A DNA stretch of 64,000 bases from NCBI GenBank assembly GCA_905331475.1, contig CAJNYU010001961.1:124001-188000 (forward strand), given 5' to 3'. Position numbers and translations under genes: made by a program. This stretch comes from Rotaria socialis (taxonomy: Eukaryota; Rotifera; Eurotatoria; Philodinida; Philodinidae). This document shows, piece after piece, positions 1 through 14,000 of this stretch; positions within the stretch are counted from its first letter, which is position 1, and the number at the start of each line of letters is the position of its first letter. Under the pieces are notes generated by a model, which saw nothing but the letters and a program-made list of their open reading frames with translations, was not told where the DNA came from and ran no database searches.

Positions 1-217
1 GTACCAGGGTCTACACCTATTTACCAGGGTCTACATGTATCTACCAGGGTCTAGAAGGTCTACCAGTGTCTACGAGGGTGTAGGTGTGGTTGTGAATGAG
101 AATGTCTTCTTCATGCCTAGCACCCACATCCTCACGATATTCGTAGACGAGTGCATGACAAATCTTAGTGATAGTATCATTGGGATTTTCCAAAAAGAAC
201 TGTCACCTATCCACATA

Positions 218-276
218 TAGATAGATAGATAGGTAGATAGATACGCAGATAGATGGATACGTAGATAAATAGATAA
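218..276. repeat. GATA-rich microsatellite
   Basis: A run of imperfect AGAT units (ATAGATAGATAG followed by interrupted copies) sits in the loop of the surrounding inverted repeat. It is degenerate towards its 3' end. Confidence 0.8.
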
Positions 277-361
277 ATGGGTAGACCGAAGAATCACGGT
301 AATGATCACGGTCATGGTAGGTATCTGTGAGGGCACGGTTTTCAATCATGGTAACTGATTG

Positions 362-505
362 ATTTTCAGCCTATCGTGGCACCCACAGTTAAGATGTTAT
401 GTATGTGTGTACACGTTGTTTTCAGCCTTTCATGGCACCCACAGTTGAAATGTTATGTATGTGTGCAGATGTTGTTTTCAGCCTTTCGTGGCACCCACAC
501 CCACA
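362..505. repeat. Tandem repeat, about 57-bp unit, 2.5 copies
   Basis: Three consecutive copies begin with TTTTCAGCCT followed by a TCGTGGCACCCACA-like core. The first two continue into a TATGTATGTGTG segment. The third is truncated and merges into the right arm of the 1-592 inverted repeat. Confidence 0.75.
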
Positions 506-1205
506 CCCTCTGGTAAATAGCTGTAGACCCTGGCAAATACGTGTAGATCCTGGTAGATACATGTAGACCCTGGTAGATATCTGTAGAGATTTAGTTTTAG
601 CTCTGAATTATATTGTAATTCATTTGCGTCATCCAGTGATTTTACTGCTTCGTTTGGAGTCCTTATATGAAAATAATGCTCTTTTTAATTTTGATTGAAA
701 GCTATACAGTAACTATTGCGTCGCAAATATAATCCAATAAAAAAAATGTGGAAACTTGGGATTTCATCCGAAAGTTATGTGTACTGCAAAAAGTGCATGG
801 GATATATGAGTCATTCTAGAATGTCTGAACACCAAAATTATCATGAGAAACTAGGCAATTTGATTTCTGGATGCAGTTTTTGTGCATTTTGAGACGTTTT
901 TCAGGCGATGTTTCATCAGAAAGCTACGGTTTAGCTCAAAACTAATATCAGATTCGGAATCAGCGTTAAAAACTGAGTCGATTTATATATGTTGTGAATA
1001 ATTCTGAGAAAGATTTATTTTTTGAAAAAAATTCCCTGTACTCCTCCTCAGGGATGGCCTGGTCAAAAATGACAATTTTTTCGATAACTCAACCATTTCT
1101 TGAGGGATTCTTCTCATCTTCGAACTCGACCGAGATATTCATGAGATTGAACTGTGTGGAAAATTTCATCACGGTCTGACTCTCCTTTCGCAAGTTATCG
1201 TGCCT

Positions 1206-1264
1206 ACGGCCGGACGGCCGGACACCCTGACCGATTCTAGAGTGTACTCACTTTTTGAGTACAC
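1206..1264. repeat. CGGCCGGA duplication and perfect hairpin
   Basis: The 8-bp word CGGCCGGA occurs twice in tandem in an otherwise AT-rich setting. It is followed by GTGTACTCA, a 5-base loop and TGAGTACAC (1242-1264), a perfect 9-bp stem. This could be the end of a mobile or repetitive element; the other end was not identified. Confidence 0.5.
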
Positions 1265-3315
1265 AAAAACATCATATTGTAACTTTTCTTTATGGGAAAA
1301 TAAGAAATAAATGATTTTAGTAATTAATATAAAATAGAATGAAAATAACGTGAGACTTTATTTTGAATACTAAAATATTCAAATGCACTTTAGTGTTGTT
1401 GTATCCACGAAATATACTTTCCAGTGAAAAGCGTTTTTGAAAATGAAAATAGTAAAACTGGTGGATGATTCAATATCTGTAAAACTTCATTGATATCTTC
1501 TCGCTTCTTGATGACCGCGTATACGTATATATTTCATGTTTGATTTTTAAAGAAAATCAACTTTTCCCAATATTTTCAATTAAATGTGTTAAATCATTTG
1601 TACTTATAGTTATAGATATGAAGACATCGATTTTTAAGTTTAATTTATACATAAGTAATAAAAAGAATTGTTATTTTCTGATGAACTTCTAATATTAAAA
1701 TACAAAAAAAGGAATGTACTAAAAAATATTCGTGCTTTTGATTATTAAAAAGGTTTTTTGTCTGTGAAGACTTAAAAATTGTTTTGTTTAACCGAGGTGT
1801 TTTTTTTTTGTTCTCAAACATTGAATCTATATTGGAAGGCCTTGTTATGCTTAAGACATGAACAACCGTTTTAAGGAGACATGATGAAAAAAATTGAATA
1901 ATTTAAAATAACTGAAAATTCGATTATATTGTCTCATCGTAAATAATTAGGAGATTCGTGAAGAGATTTATTTTGTACGAATTTGTGTTTTCAAAATTTG
2001 TTTCAATAAAAAAGACACAATTAAGATCATCGATCCAATTTGAAATTATCAATGCACAAATATAGTTCATATATTAATTCAGTAATGAAACAAAAAAATG
2101 TTTCGAATTATTGTTTCTCTTACATATACAACTAGTATTGCGTTTTTATATTGACTCACTTCTTGTTTTATCATAGTTAAAAATTCGATTATCCTAAGTG
2201 AATAATTCCATTCATGAAAAGTCACTATGTTGATATAAAAAACAATTATGTGCAAAAATAAATCGGAATAACATTGAAAATAATAAATTAATATAATCAG
2301 ATAAAACAATGAAAGTATTTGCGAAAGTCTTCTTCATCCTAGTGTAAAAACTGATATTTGCAATTTTGTTCATTAAAAAGTTGTTTTAGTTACCTACTGA
2401 TTACAAATAAGAATTAAAATACATCATATTTACTGTTTAAATTATACTAAGCATCTTACTTCTTTTGATTATACCATTTCTTTTATCTGTTTATAAGAAA
2501 AATTCAGCGTGAGAAGTGATAGAATAAATGAACATTCAATGTTTTCACATATTTTTTTTTGTTTGGATTGAACGTTTTGTTTTTCTTTGTAAAACGTTCA
2601 TTTTATCAAAATTCAAACATTATATAAATCAGTTTCTTTTAAATTAATTTTCAGAAAGTTCATTCGAGTAAAGAAAAATCAATTAATTTGAAAAGAAAAT
2701 TGTTTTAATGTTTTTCATCTTGCTACATTTCCATCGATAAATGAGAAAGGTTTATATGAACAATCGTAAAATACAGATATTTCATATCTAAATATAAACA
2801 TAATTACTTAAACTTTCCATAAAAACATTTTCTATTTAGTTCACATCTTTTAACTCACTGTATTAATGTGCGAAACTTAACATTCGCCGAACGTATGCGT
2901 TTATATTGACTATAGAGGAAATTGTTAATACCATCAAAAAAAAACAAAGATTTACACGTGACTTGTAATCAGTAGATTCTTCAACTTTCAGGAATTAAAT
3001 GTCAAGATTGATACATCAATAGAATTTATTTTAGAACTTCGATAAGTTGCAATTGATTCATATATTGATCACATCACATACTTTAAGTGTCGTCATTTCG
3101 CACACTTTATTATGTTGGTTACCATAATTCATTGAAGTGTTCTTAGCTAGTTCAAGATTGTTATCACAATGTTAAATAACTAAGAATTCATATACGTTGT
3201 TGTTCAGTCAATTAAGTTAAATCTTACAATTTTGACACAAAGCTTTCCAGATATTGAAATCTTACTTAGAATAAGTTTCAACGAAGTATTTAAAAATTTT
3301 GAGCAAATTCTTGAA

Positions 3316-3652
3316 TCCAGGCAAGATGCTCCCCAGACAGATGCTCTCCGGTGACACTTGCTCCACGGCACTTGCTTCCTAACTGTATTTAACAAAAATG
3401 TTAATCAGCACGAGATTAAGATATAAATTTATTTATTTGAGGGTATGGCTGTATCGGTGTGACTGTGCCAGTGCAAGTATGGACAAATGGTTATCATCTT
3501 CACTCACCCACACCCACACACCCTCATCTTTGCATGAATCACACACTGTTGTGGAATCACTGTTCCGGGAGCCAATGTTGCTGAGGAGCAAGTGCCACTA
3601 CGGAGCAAATGTCCGGAGAGCAACTATCCGGGGGGATGGGGGGCATCTATGT
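3316..3652. repeat. Inverted-repeat element with TTGCTCCGG-type units
   Basis: The left arm (about 3325-3376) reads GATGCTCTCCGG, ACTTGCTCC, GGCACTTGCT. The reverse complement of about 3590-3650 reads GTTGCTCTCCGG, ATTTGCTCC, GGCACTTGCT in the same order. The arms are imperfect and contain internal near-repeats of a TTGCTCC word. The loop includes a CCCACACCCACAC motif similar to one in the 1-592 element. Open frames here are incidental. Confidence 0.6.
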
Positions 3653-5067
3653 GAGAAGCATCATGTCGGTTACCAAATTCTTTTTGCGGCATCGAGTTTT
3701 CGATATAAAATCCATAGAAAAGCCTTTGATCGTGAAGTCTACAGATCTCGAGAAGAGTTCTTTGAAAAATTCTGAATGCTTCAGGAAAGTTTATCTAATT
3801 TAGTTCTTTATCAGTGGGAAATTTCAATAAAAACTTCGAAGTTCAAAACGTACTTCTTCAAAAGAAGACATATTTTAAAGTTAATAACTTAGCTTAGTCT
3901 TGATAGAAAGCCAATACATTTTACAATTTCCACTACAGCAACATATCAATGAAATATGCAACGAGAATAAAATCGTGAAAAAGCATCATTTTTACAATTT
4001 TACTTTTATAAATATTTTCAAGTATTTTTCTCGCTTTTCTTCTAACTGGTATGTAAAAAGGTTCTTCTTCACATGAGAAGGAATGAAGAAATGTACATTA
4101 CATTGCGAATTCATAAGATTCAAGAAAAGAACTGATATCAGTTATATTTCATGAACAAAAAGTATTACAGAAGTATGTATATGTTAACTAGAAAGAAAAA
4201 AACATCGACATTCCTCTATGCTTGTGTCGAACAATTTCAGTTTACAAAACACTACAGATGTTGTGGAAAGTAAATAAAGATGCATTTTTTTTCTATGGTA
4301 TTACTCCAAAGATGAAAGCAAAGCGGTCAAAAATATCGTTGTAATCGCATAATGGCTACAGTGACATCTCATTCAAATGATGTTATTCGTCAAAATGTAA
4401 ATAGAGTATTAATAATAAAAAGGAAAGGAATCGGCTGTGCTTTGTTTTTATTGTACACTATGGGAATGAGCAGCTTGGATGGTTCATCTTTGAGTTTTCT
4501 TAATCATATATTTGTCAGATAATATAATGAAACTTTTCACATAATTTAATTCTTCTTTTAAACAAATAAATAGTATTTCAATGAATTAAAATACTTTTCA
4601 GGTTATATTTCTATGCTCATAACTTGAATTCCCTGAGGAGTCTGATCAAAGTTTTTCAATGTCAATTTTGTTTTTCTTTTTATTGAGTACAGAACGAAAA
4701 AAAAAACTAGAATAAATTTTACTTTCGAAAAGTTTTGTTGTTTCTTGTTCTCAAACAAAAGTAAAAGCTTGACAGAACAGTAACGTGATAAGTGTAATAA
4801 TGCTACAAGTTATTTTTCAGTTTTATTTTGTTTTAAAATAGCGAATATATTTCTTTTATTTCGTCATTTCCTTATGATTGGTAAGAGTGTCGTTGATTTT
4901 TTTTATCTGTCGACGTCATCATTTGGGTACGGGTAAAACCTAAAGCATTATTCTGTTCTTTAGCATTTTTGTTTTTAAGGTAGTTTCGCATTATTTGTTG
5001 ATATTGATCTAGAATATACGTAATCAATAAGAGAGATAGTTTCAATATCGAAAAAAACATATTCTAG

Positions 5068-8000
5068 ATGGCACATGACGAGTCAGGTGGCGTGAGGGCT
5101 TTGGTCCGTTATACAGCTGGCATGGCTGAATTAGCCATTCATGCTGGTCATCCAGACAGAAAACATAATGAATATTTGCCATATCCCGATGAAAATTTTA
5201 ATGAAACTGTTGATCAACGTCTTCAACGAGGTCTCCTTATATATATATATATTTTATTCCGATAGATCTAAATGTTTTCTCTTTTATTTAGCCAATAAAT
5301 TTACTATTGAACATATACATAATCGTGGAGGCCAAGCATTTGTTCCTAATCTTACCGTTATTGTAAAATCCATAACTGCTGACAGAACTTACGCTGGTTT
5401 TACAGAATTTCTCAATCCTTATTTGTAGGTCGAACGGAATAATTCTTTTATTTTTACAAAGATAAAATCATTTGTTGATAGATACTGTATAACAGTTGAG
5501 CATGGTCGTTTTGAATGGTGTATTTACAAGCGTTATCGACATTTTCATGATTTACATAAAGCACTACTTCAATCGGTTCTAATAGAAACGAAAAGATCAA
5601 GAAGTGATTTAGAAAAGTATGTACGAAATCGCATAATTAAAAAAATAAAAATTTACTTCATATCTCTGTGATAGAAAAAATAATCTAAATATAGTTAACA
5701 TATTTCTGATAACCATTATCGACCGATGATGCGAAATGGAAATATCTCATATTCCCTTTGGTAGCGGTTATCTTTAGCAAAAAAAGATTATTTTTATTAT
5801 GAAATAGGTTTATTTGTTTAACTGGAATACTGTTAATAGAATATATTTTGATTTTTAGTAGAATGCAAGAGGAAAATAATGAAAATCCATGTTTTCCAAC
5901 AAGAAATGATAGGATGGCATTTATTAATGATGGTATTATTCGAGAGCGTTGTGTAATTCTTCAATCAATTTCTTATTGCCTATAAACCTCTCTTGCTATT
6001 TTTTATTTCATAGGAAATTCTGATCGAATATCTTAATAAAGTTTTGAAACATCCAAAATTTCGTTCACATTCAGCAACGGTAAGAATGTATAATGAATAT
6101 CACCAATAATTTCAAGATAGAAAACTGATAAATATTCAATGTTTACGAGAAAGAAAACGCCACTTTTTGCGTGGGTTATATTTTACTCCAATAGATGATC
6201 GTTGTGTTTAATCATATTTTTCTTGATGAATCTTGTGAAAGTAAACAATCTCATAGCTAAATTTTAAAAAATTTGCCTGTTCGTGAAAAAAACTCCTTGT
6301 TGTTATAATGAGGTCAGTGCTATTTAAGAAAACGAAAATTGCCTCGTATATCAAAAATTGCTTTTATTTCAGAAATAAGTATCGTTTTCTTAAAATAACA
6401 TACAAAAAATACAGTGAAAATACTATGCTTCATTTATGACGACTTCTATACCAATAAAATTTATACGTAATGTATAATCGCATAAAATTTCAAGGATAAA
6501 TATTCAAGGCCAGCATCATGTAAAAAAACAGTTACTGCTATAATCTCGAAATAATCGATTTTTTTACGATTAGAATCATATAACTTAAACTACGAGTTTA
6601 AGACAAAATCGTGGCACAGTATAATCATCAAATCGATTATTGTGTCATTATTTGTGAAGATTTTTCTTATATGCAAGGGATTATTTATTTTAATTTAAGG
6701 TATTTCCCGATGAAATCTAGAATATTCAATATTTGTTTTTTCCTATTGACTCTAAAAATCACGCTTGTTTGCAGTAAAAAATGACATTCTTTGACAATCA
6801 AAATCTGAAAATAGCTGAATTCTTTTCGCCTATTTCATACGGAATATGGTCCTACTCTAAGAATCATAATTTCAGTATTAATACCAAAAAACGCAAGTTT
6901 TAATATGACAGGATCACTTATGATACGGAACAAATTGACTTCAAACATATAAAAGCTTTTCTGTGATTATTTACTACGATGTGGATCTGCTGTTTTCAAA
7001 AATTCGATTTCTACGCACTGATAATTACTATCATTTTTCTTTTTCTTTTCTTGATAGATTGTACAAAAACTACCATGATATTAAAAACTTATGTTGTGAA
7101 CAGTGAGTTTTCGAGAAATTACAAAGTGAACGATCTTTCTGTTGTATAAAAATATCTAGGCATACCGCTGGCTATTTTTTAATGACAAGAGAGTTCTTTG
7201 AAGAAACTATTTGTTTAAGATAGCTTTATTTTATTTACTCGAGAATATTCAGTTGTACGTATATGCATAGCAAATAATTCAATCATCTATTTATGCAACT
7301 ATAATTAAAATTATCATACAATAGATAACTTCTATAGTTTGTTGAAAGTGATATTTTTCGTAGTTTATTATACTAATCTCTGCTAAAAATTAAAAATACC
7401 AAGCACGAAATTCTTTTAGTTTGATAAAAAGAATCATATTTTATTCTTTGAATTATCCTAGCGTGAATTTTTCGGTGTAAGTTGTTTATCATTTGTCTAT
7501 GGTATATCAGTTAGTCGAAAAGAAGGCTATCTATTGAAACGATCTCACGATGATTATCTTGGTCGACATACTTTCTGTCTTTTTCGATTTTGTCCTGATT
7601 CATGTAAATGTCATCATGATCGAAAGTATGTGCCTTTTGATCCTTAAAGTCTTTATATAATCGCAAAATCAATTCTTTAAACGTAGATGGTTCGCTATTA
7701 AAGATACTTATTTAACTTATTTACGAACTGATACACATGAATTACGTTTTCCGATGTTAGTTGATCGTGGTTTTCAAATTTCAACTGGCCTTCGTAATGC
7801 AGCTACATATCGTGGTGTCAGAATAGAAAATTTACAGCGTACATTAGTGATTAAATGTCGAACAACACGGGATTGTGATGAATGGAAACAACATTTATTA
7901 GATTTAATTGAGAAAGCAAAAAGTTTTGTCAATGGAACAGCAAGTCGATTTAATTCATATGCACCTAAACGAGAAAAACAATTAGCTTATTGGTAAACTC

Positions 8001-11000
8001 ATTGAAAAATAAACGAATAATATTATGTTATACTAAATTGGAATATATATAATATAGGTTTATCAATGGTAAATCATATATGGAAGCTATTGCTAAGGCA
8101 CTTTTAACAGCGAAAGAAGAAGTTTTTATCACTGATTGGTGGCTTTCACCTGAAATCATGTTGATAAGACCTTCTGATGATGAAACATTTCGACTTGATA
8201 ATATATTAGCACGAATAGCTGTATGAATTTGATTCACTTGATTATCTATGTTTCTTATAATGTGTTTTTCCTATATTATAGGATGCAGGCGTTCGTGTTT
8301 ATGTAATGATTTATAAAGAAATGTCATTTGCTGTTAGTTTAAATAGTGCATACACAAAGCGAGTATTAAATTCGAAAAATAACAGAGGATTTATCAAAGT
8401 TAGTTGACTATTTAAATTTAAGAATGTTAGGAAAATATCCTTGGCTATTTAAATCTCTAAGGTTATACGACATCCTGATCACTATCCTAATGGTGGAGTA
8501 TTATTTTGGTCTCATCACGAAAAAATGGTTGTTATTGATCAAAAAATTGCCTTCGTCGGTGGAATTGATCTTTGCTACGGCCGTTGGGATGATGACTTTA
8601 TGCGGTAATTTATTCTCTTCTTTTAGTTTTCACAATCACATTATATATTTATATTTAACCAAAAAACAAAATAGCATTAACATACGAGTTTTATATAGAC
8701 ATGCTAAGGAACGTGCAGTGTTATTTCGATATATCGAATAATAAACTGCAAGCTTAGGATTCACTAAGAAACTATTTACACTGAGTGCTTTGATAATTGA
8801 ATTCATTGCCATTTTGAGGCTTCTTAGAGAGATACGCAATTTCAATTTAGTGACTAGCTAGTTAATGTATGAGTATGCACTCTACCAGCATGAAGAGTGC
8901 ATTTTTTTTTCATTTATTATGAATAGTTTTGAGACAATGTTCAATGGAATAGTAATGATTTTGTTTGTTGAACTAAGTATTGAATTAATTGTGTGATTTG
9001 TTGTTAAATTCAGTCTTGTCGATTTGGGAGAAGACAATGATCGAACGTTAAAATTACCATATGAATTGACCGCACACAAAGCAGCGTCGAATGATATAAC
9101 ACTGATAGAAACAGCACAACAAGCTAGCACACGAATGGTTGAGCAAGCTGGCGTAATATCTAGTAAAGTAAGCTGAATTAATATGGGAAGAGTGGGATCA
9201 TGCATAAGTAAGAAGCATTAAGGGGAAAACAACAAATTATTCTGTATAGATATGTAATGTTGTGTAAAAGAAACCCTAATACATAATCCTTGAACTGTTT
9301 AATCACGAGTAATTACTCTGAGTGGTAACGAACGAAATTAAATCTAAAAAGAAAGGATACTTAAAAAATGAATATATACCAATGCTATAAATTGGAAAAT
9401 AACGCAAGCACAAAAAGAATATATATATATATATTATCAATTCAAAAACATTTCTTTTAATTTATAAAAGATAACTTTTAAAATTTATGCTAGAGAAATG
9501 ATCTTTTGAGAGCAGCATTTAGTGGTTCGAATAAAGCAGGTAAAGATATTAAGTTGGCCGGACAAACTCAGTCGAGTGGAAAAGAACACAAAATGAAAAA
9601 CGTAACTAAAAAATGTAAATATTTCGTGCTTTTCCAAAATTGTTTTATTATTTCCTTCTCATTTTCAAGGGATGGATTCAAAAAAAAAAGGTAAATATTT
9701 TAATTTTATTTTCACTCAAAAACATAACCACAGAACCCTACGATATGCACATTCAAGAGATCACATTTCTAAATTAAAGTATTCTTCTCTCATTTTCTCA
9801 CAAATATGTCAAATAATAATTATTATAAGTTTAATAGATTTCTCTTAAATACTACAAATTTAATCGATTCTATTCTTTTATTATAATCTTTTGCATAACT
9901 GATTTTCTGATTTTCAAACAAACTTATAAACTTCTTCTTCTTTTTAATAACAAATGCATTCAATATCTATTGGTTGTTTGAATATTATAATTAATTACTA
10001 TTTCATTGATCCTCGTCAATCGCATAGGAGTAGATGAAACTGAAGATCTGATTGAAATAGATAATGGTAATAATCAATATTCTACATATCTAGTAAATAC
10101 TAGAGTAGTATTGTATGTAAAACGACAACAGCGACTACTAGTATTGCAACTACTAATTTACAACAACTATATTTCGATACTACTTACTAATTAATTAATG
10201 TCAACCAAAAGATGTTAAGATGCTGCATTGCCATTGTTGTTAAGCTAATATGGTTAGCATTCTATGTTCACTTGCGAGACTGCTCATATTGTTGCTTTTG
10301 CTAATTTTTACTTCTTATCTATGTTGCTTGTGTAATGCTTTAAATCAAAGTCATTTTTTATATTCTGCATGTTGGGATTCTTTTTTTAAATTCTATCAAG
10401 AGGGATTATTAAAATTGATAACTTTGGCTATTTTTCGTTTCACAGCTTCAATGACTCAAGTGTCATGGCTCTCTACTTTATATAAAATAAAACAATCTAA
10501 ATTTAGACTTCTTTGTTAATATAGGAGAAAGACCAACATCATCCAATCGGAGAGCAGTCAAGGATGACGTCGAAGCTGCGATACGTCCAGAAAAATATGC
10601 TCGGAAATGGATGAAATTAGCTCAAGTAAGTGATTAAATATATAAACCACGTGTAAAAAGTATTTATACAATATTTATAATTAATTTTTATCTCATAAAA
10701 ATGCATTGATAAAAATTTACATGAATCAACTACAAAAAGAATTTTATGTTCGTTCTGAATAAATATACAATATTTTCTTCTAAACTAAAATTAACTCTTC
10801 AAGAGCAAAATATTTTATCATGAATCTGAGTCCAAGATAAAAGATGATTCCTATATAGTTTTCCCTTCTACTTGATTTTTGCATTGTGATTCAAACGGTT
10901 CTAACTAAAATGATGCTGAAATCCATTTAAACAATAATCTAGCTACAGAGTCAAGCTTTCTTCAGAATGTATTCAAAATATAAGATTTGTTTCTCTAAAA

Positions 11001-14000
11001 TTTTGCCTTGAGTAAAATGTAATACATCCGAAGGATGTTTTTAATATTTTAGTTTCTAACTTACTACGATCGCTGATGTGATAGTAAATCAAATTCACTA
11101 TGATAAATAAAAAGCATAAAATATCCTAACATTGCAGCAACAGAAGTTATGAATAATATAAAATTATTTATTATCCTAAGTATAAGCAAAATGTTCAAAC
11201 TTGACGTTTCAAGTTTCGCTCACAGCTAGCCGATCTTAGTTCTGTAACAACAAAATTCTTGACATAAGTCAAGAAAGCTCTCGGCCTATCTTAAGTGAAT
11301 CAAATGCTAAAAAAATGAGCAAATTTATTTACTGGAATCTTTGAACGATTAGAAACAGCATGACATTCTCGCTTTGTTGTGGATAGACGAAAGTTAACAA
11401 GTGTTATCAAACCAAAAAAAAAGACTTTTTACTCAGATTATAACAAAGTTAAAATGCTGGCTTATTTAGAAAGCTAGAAAACATGCTGATGACTCTGATG
11501 ACTATGAAGACATCGAAGATTTACAACCTGCTTGTGATCCAACACCTACCATCGACAGAAAGCATCGATTTTTTATAGGGAAAGATTATTCGAATGCATA
11601 CGAAAAAGATTTTGAAGCTTTAGATAAATACAGCGAAGGTAATTACTTCTATCGTTATATTCATATTATTGATCTATTTCAAGTATGCTAATCTAAATTT
11701 TAACACAGATTATATTGCAAGAGATTCGGTACCTCGCATGCCCTGGCATGACGAAGCACTTGTTGTTTTTGGATCAGTAGCTCGAGACGTTGCCAGACAC
11801 TTTATTCAACGATGGAATATTCATAAAGTTAGAAAATAAAAAAGAACTAATTGAATTTCTTATTTTGATTTTACTTTTAAGTGTGAAAAAAGTTTGGAAA
11901 ATGATAATTATCCATTTTTATTACCAAAGTCTTATGATGATACAGAAGACTTAAATGTCAGAAACTGGAAAGATTTTCTTGAAAGTAAACCTTTTCACGT
12001 AGATGCTCAAGTAAGATATTATTTTTAAATTAATACTTTTGATGAAATGTTTTCCCTTGTATTTTACATTTAGTGTGTTCGTTCGGTTGGGCCATGGTCA
12101 ATAGGAACCAAAAGTGTCGAACATTCTATTCAAAATGCTTATATACAAATGATTGATGCTGCTAAACATTTTATATATATTGAAGTAGATTAATTTTTAA
12201 AGATCTAAGAAAAAACAACATTCATAATTACTATTTCATATTTAGAATCAATTTTTTATAACTATTTCTCAAGATTCACAAGTCCGAAACCAATTAGCTG
12301 ATACTCTTTTTAGACGAATAGAACGAGCGCATCAGTATGAATTTATTTAGGATTATCTAAAAAAATTTTAATTCTTATTTTTGCTTTTAAATTAGACTCC
12401 ATGAAAAATTTCGTATTTATGTTGTGCTTCCTTTATTACCTGGCTTTGATAATATCAATGCTGTGCAAGCAGTACTCTTTTTTATTATGCGTTCGATAAC
12501 CAAGGGTGATAGTTCACTGTTGAAACGGCTTGAAAGAGCAGGTAAATAAAGTTTCTTATTCTTTAAAATCTTCTATGAAGAAAAAACGACTACAACTTAT
12601 TGTTCTATATTGTTCTTCATAATGAATACATATATATTCTTCAATAATTCTGTGAACTATATTTTTACTTAGCAGATGATTCTCATTAAATATAATTAAT
12701 GCTATTTCACAGGCAGATTAGAGAGGAAAAAGTCATTCAAATAAAAATAAAAATGGTCATAGCGATACAATAATAAATCTATTAATAAATTCCTTCAATT
12801 TCTTTGATATAAATAATGTTGATGTGAGAGGTGTAAAATATGTATAACAACGTCATTGGTGGTATTAATTGTTGCGAAATGAATACTCGTTTGTTTAAAA
12901 ACTAATAAATTGTATTATTTATGTCCGTCATTTTCATGTTTTGTAGAAAATTTTAATTGATTCTACTTTTAAAATTTTAATTATTGAGAATGACAACAAT
13001 GAATAGATTTTAGTTTTGCTGTACACTAGGAGATTTCATAAATCAGATGAGAAATGTTTAAAAAGCATGTTGACTAACAAATTTTGATACAATATTTCTA
13101 TTTGACATGCTGCTTAAACTCTATGCACATATGAATAACTGAAATAATCGAGTCAGAGATGTTCACCGCAGTATTATGTTTATGAGGGAAATAGTGGAAG
13201 CGTCTGTTTTTGCAAAGAAAATACAAGATTGTATACATATGTTAGAGGTTTCAGTATTTACAAATGTAACAATATGACACAACAAGTTTTATGGTTTAGT
13301 ATCCATGGTCTCAATTCAATACAAACATATCAGTGGAATGTGAAGTAAATGTTTTTTTTTTCTGATAGCTCATCGAGGTGTAGCAGCGAAAATTTTTCAG
13401 TCACAATAGATAGTTCTAATAAATCTATGTTAGATTATGGAAATTAGATAAACAATTAAAGAAGAAAAAAAAACTGTACTTTATGATATTCTTTTTGTCG
13501 ACTTATAGGTATCCCAGCAGATGATTACATTAGTTTTTTTGGTATGCGTAATCACGATATTCTTATGGGTCGTTTGGTAAGTAGCAGTTTTTTGATTAAT
13601 CATACGATTTAGATATGTGTGGTTTTGTTTAGGTGAGCGAAATAATATATGTACATTCGAAACTGATGATCGTTGATGATCATATGGCTATATGTGGTAG
13701 TGCAAACATAAATGATCGCTCATTGCTTGGTCAACGCGATAGTGAATTCTGTATGGTAATAAATGACCGTGAAGAAGAAAAAGGTCAATTTAATGGAAAG
13801 GAAGTTCTTGTAGGAAAATTTTGTTCTAGTTGGAGGAAACGTCTTTTCGCGTATGTTTTAAATAAAAACTATAACGACTTTAATGGCATTTGACTTTCGT
13901 TTTTAGAATGTTATTAGGTATTCTATGCGAGAATCCAAATGATATTGATGTAGCTGATCCGGTATCGGATGAGTTCTATCATTATTTTCGTGATGTAGCA

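Larger units (their letters stand above)
1..592. repeat. Inverted repeat made of short CCAGGGTCTACA-type units
   Basis: Positions 1-95 carry several imperfect copies of a TACCAGGGTCTACA unit spaced about 20 bp apart. Positions 505-592 carry the same unit in reverse complement (TGTAGACCCTGGTA). The inner edges also match: GGGTGTAGGTGTGG on the left against CCACACCCACACCC on the right. The whole block therefore folds back on itself. Between the arms lie a GATA-rich microsatellite (218-276) and a tandem unit of about 57 bp (362-505). The left arm starts at the window edge, so the element may extend further. It resembles a foldback-type non-autonomous element; no coding capacity is visible. Confidence 0.7.
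591..5067. other. Gene-free region upstream of the PLD gene
   Basis: No exon chain with continuous phase or recognisable protein was found on either strand. The first 650 bp, up to about 1264, are less AT-rich than the rest. They end in a duplicated CGGCCGGA (about 1206-1222) and a perfect 9-bp stem hairpin (1242-1264), suggesting the edge of a dispersed repeat. An inverted-repeat element lies at 3316-3652. The remainder is very AT-rich intergenic sequence. Confidence 0.6.

Noticed and set aside
70-345. 91-codon minus-strand frame inside the 1-592 repeat
   Set aside because: It translates the GATA microsatellite (LSIYLS repeats) and repeat arm.
3398-3803. Frames of 125 and 64 codons
   Set aside because: They read through the inverted-repeat element at 3316-3652 and have no homology signature.
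5859-6079. PLD exon 4 ending at the GTATTA donor near 5936
   Set aside because: That join creates an early stop; ending at 5952 before GTAATT keeps the frame and gives family-like sequence.
9540-9690. Extension of PLD exon 12 to 9601 plus a 21-nt microexon at 9670-9690
   Set aside because: Both are open, but they leave phase 0 where the next exons (10028, 10525) need phase 1; ending exon 12 at 9539 restores phase with a better donor.
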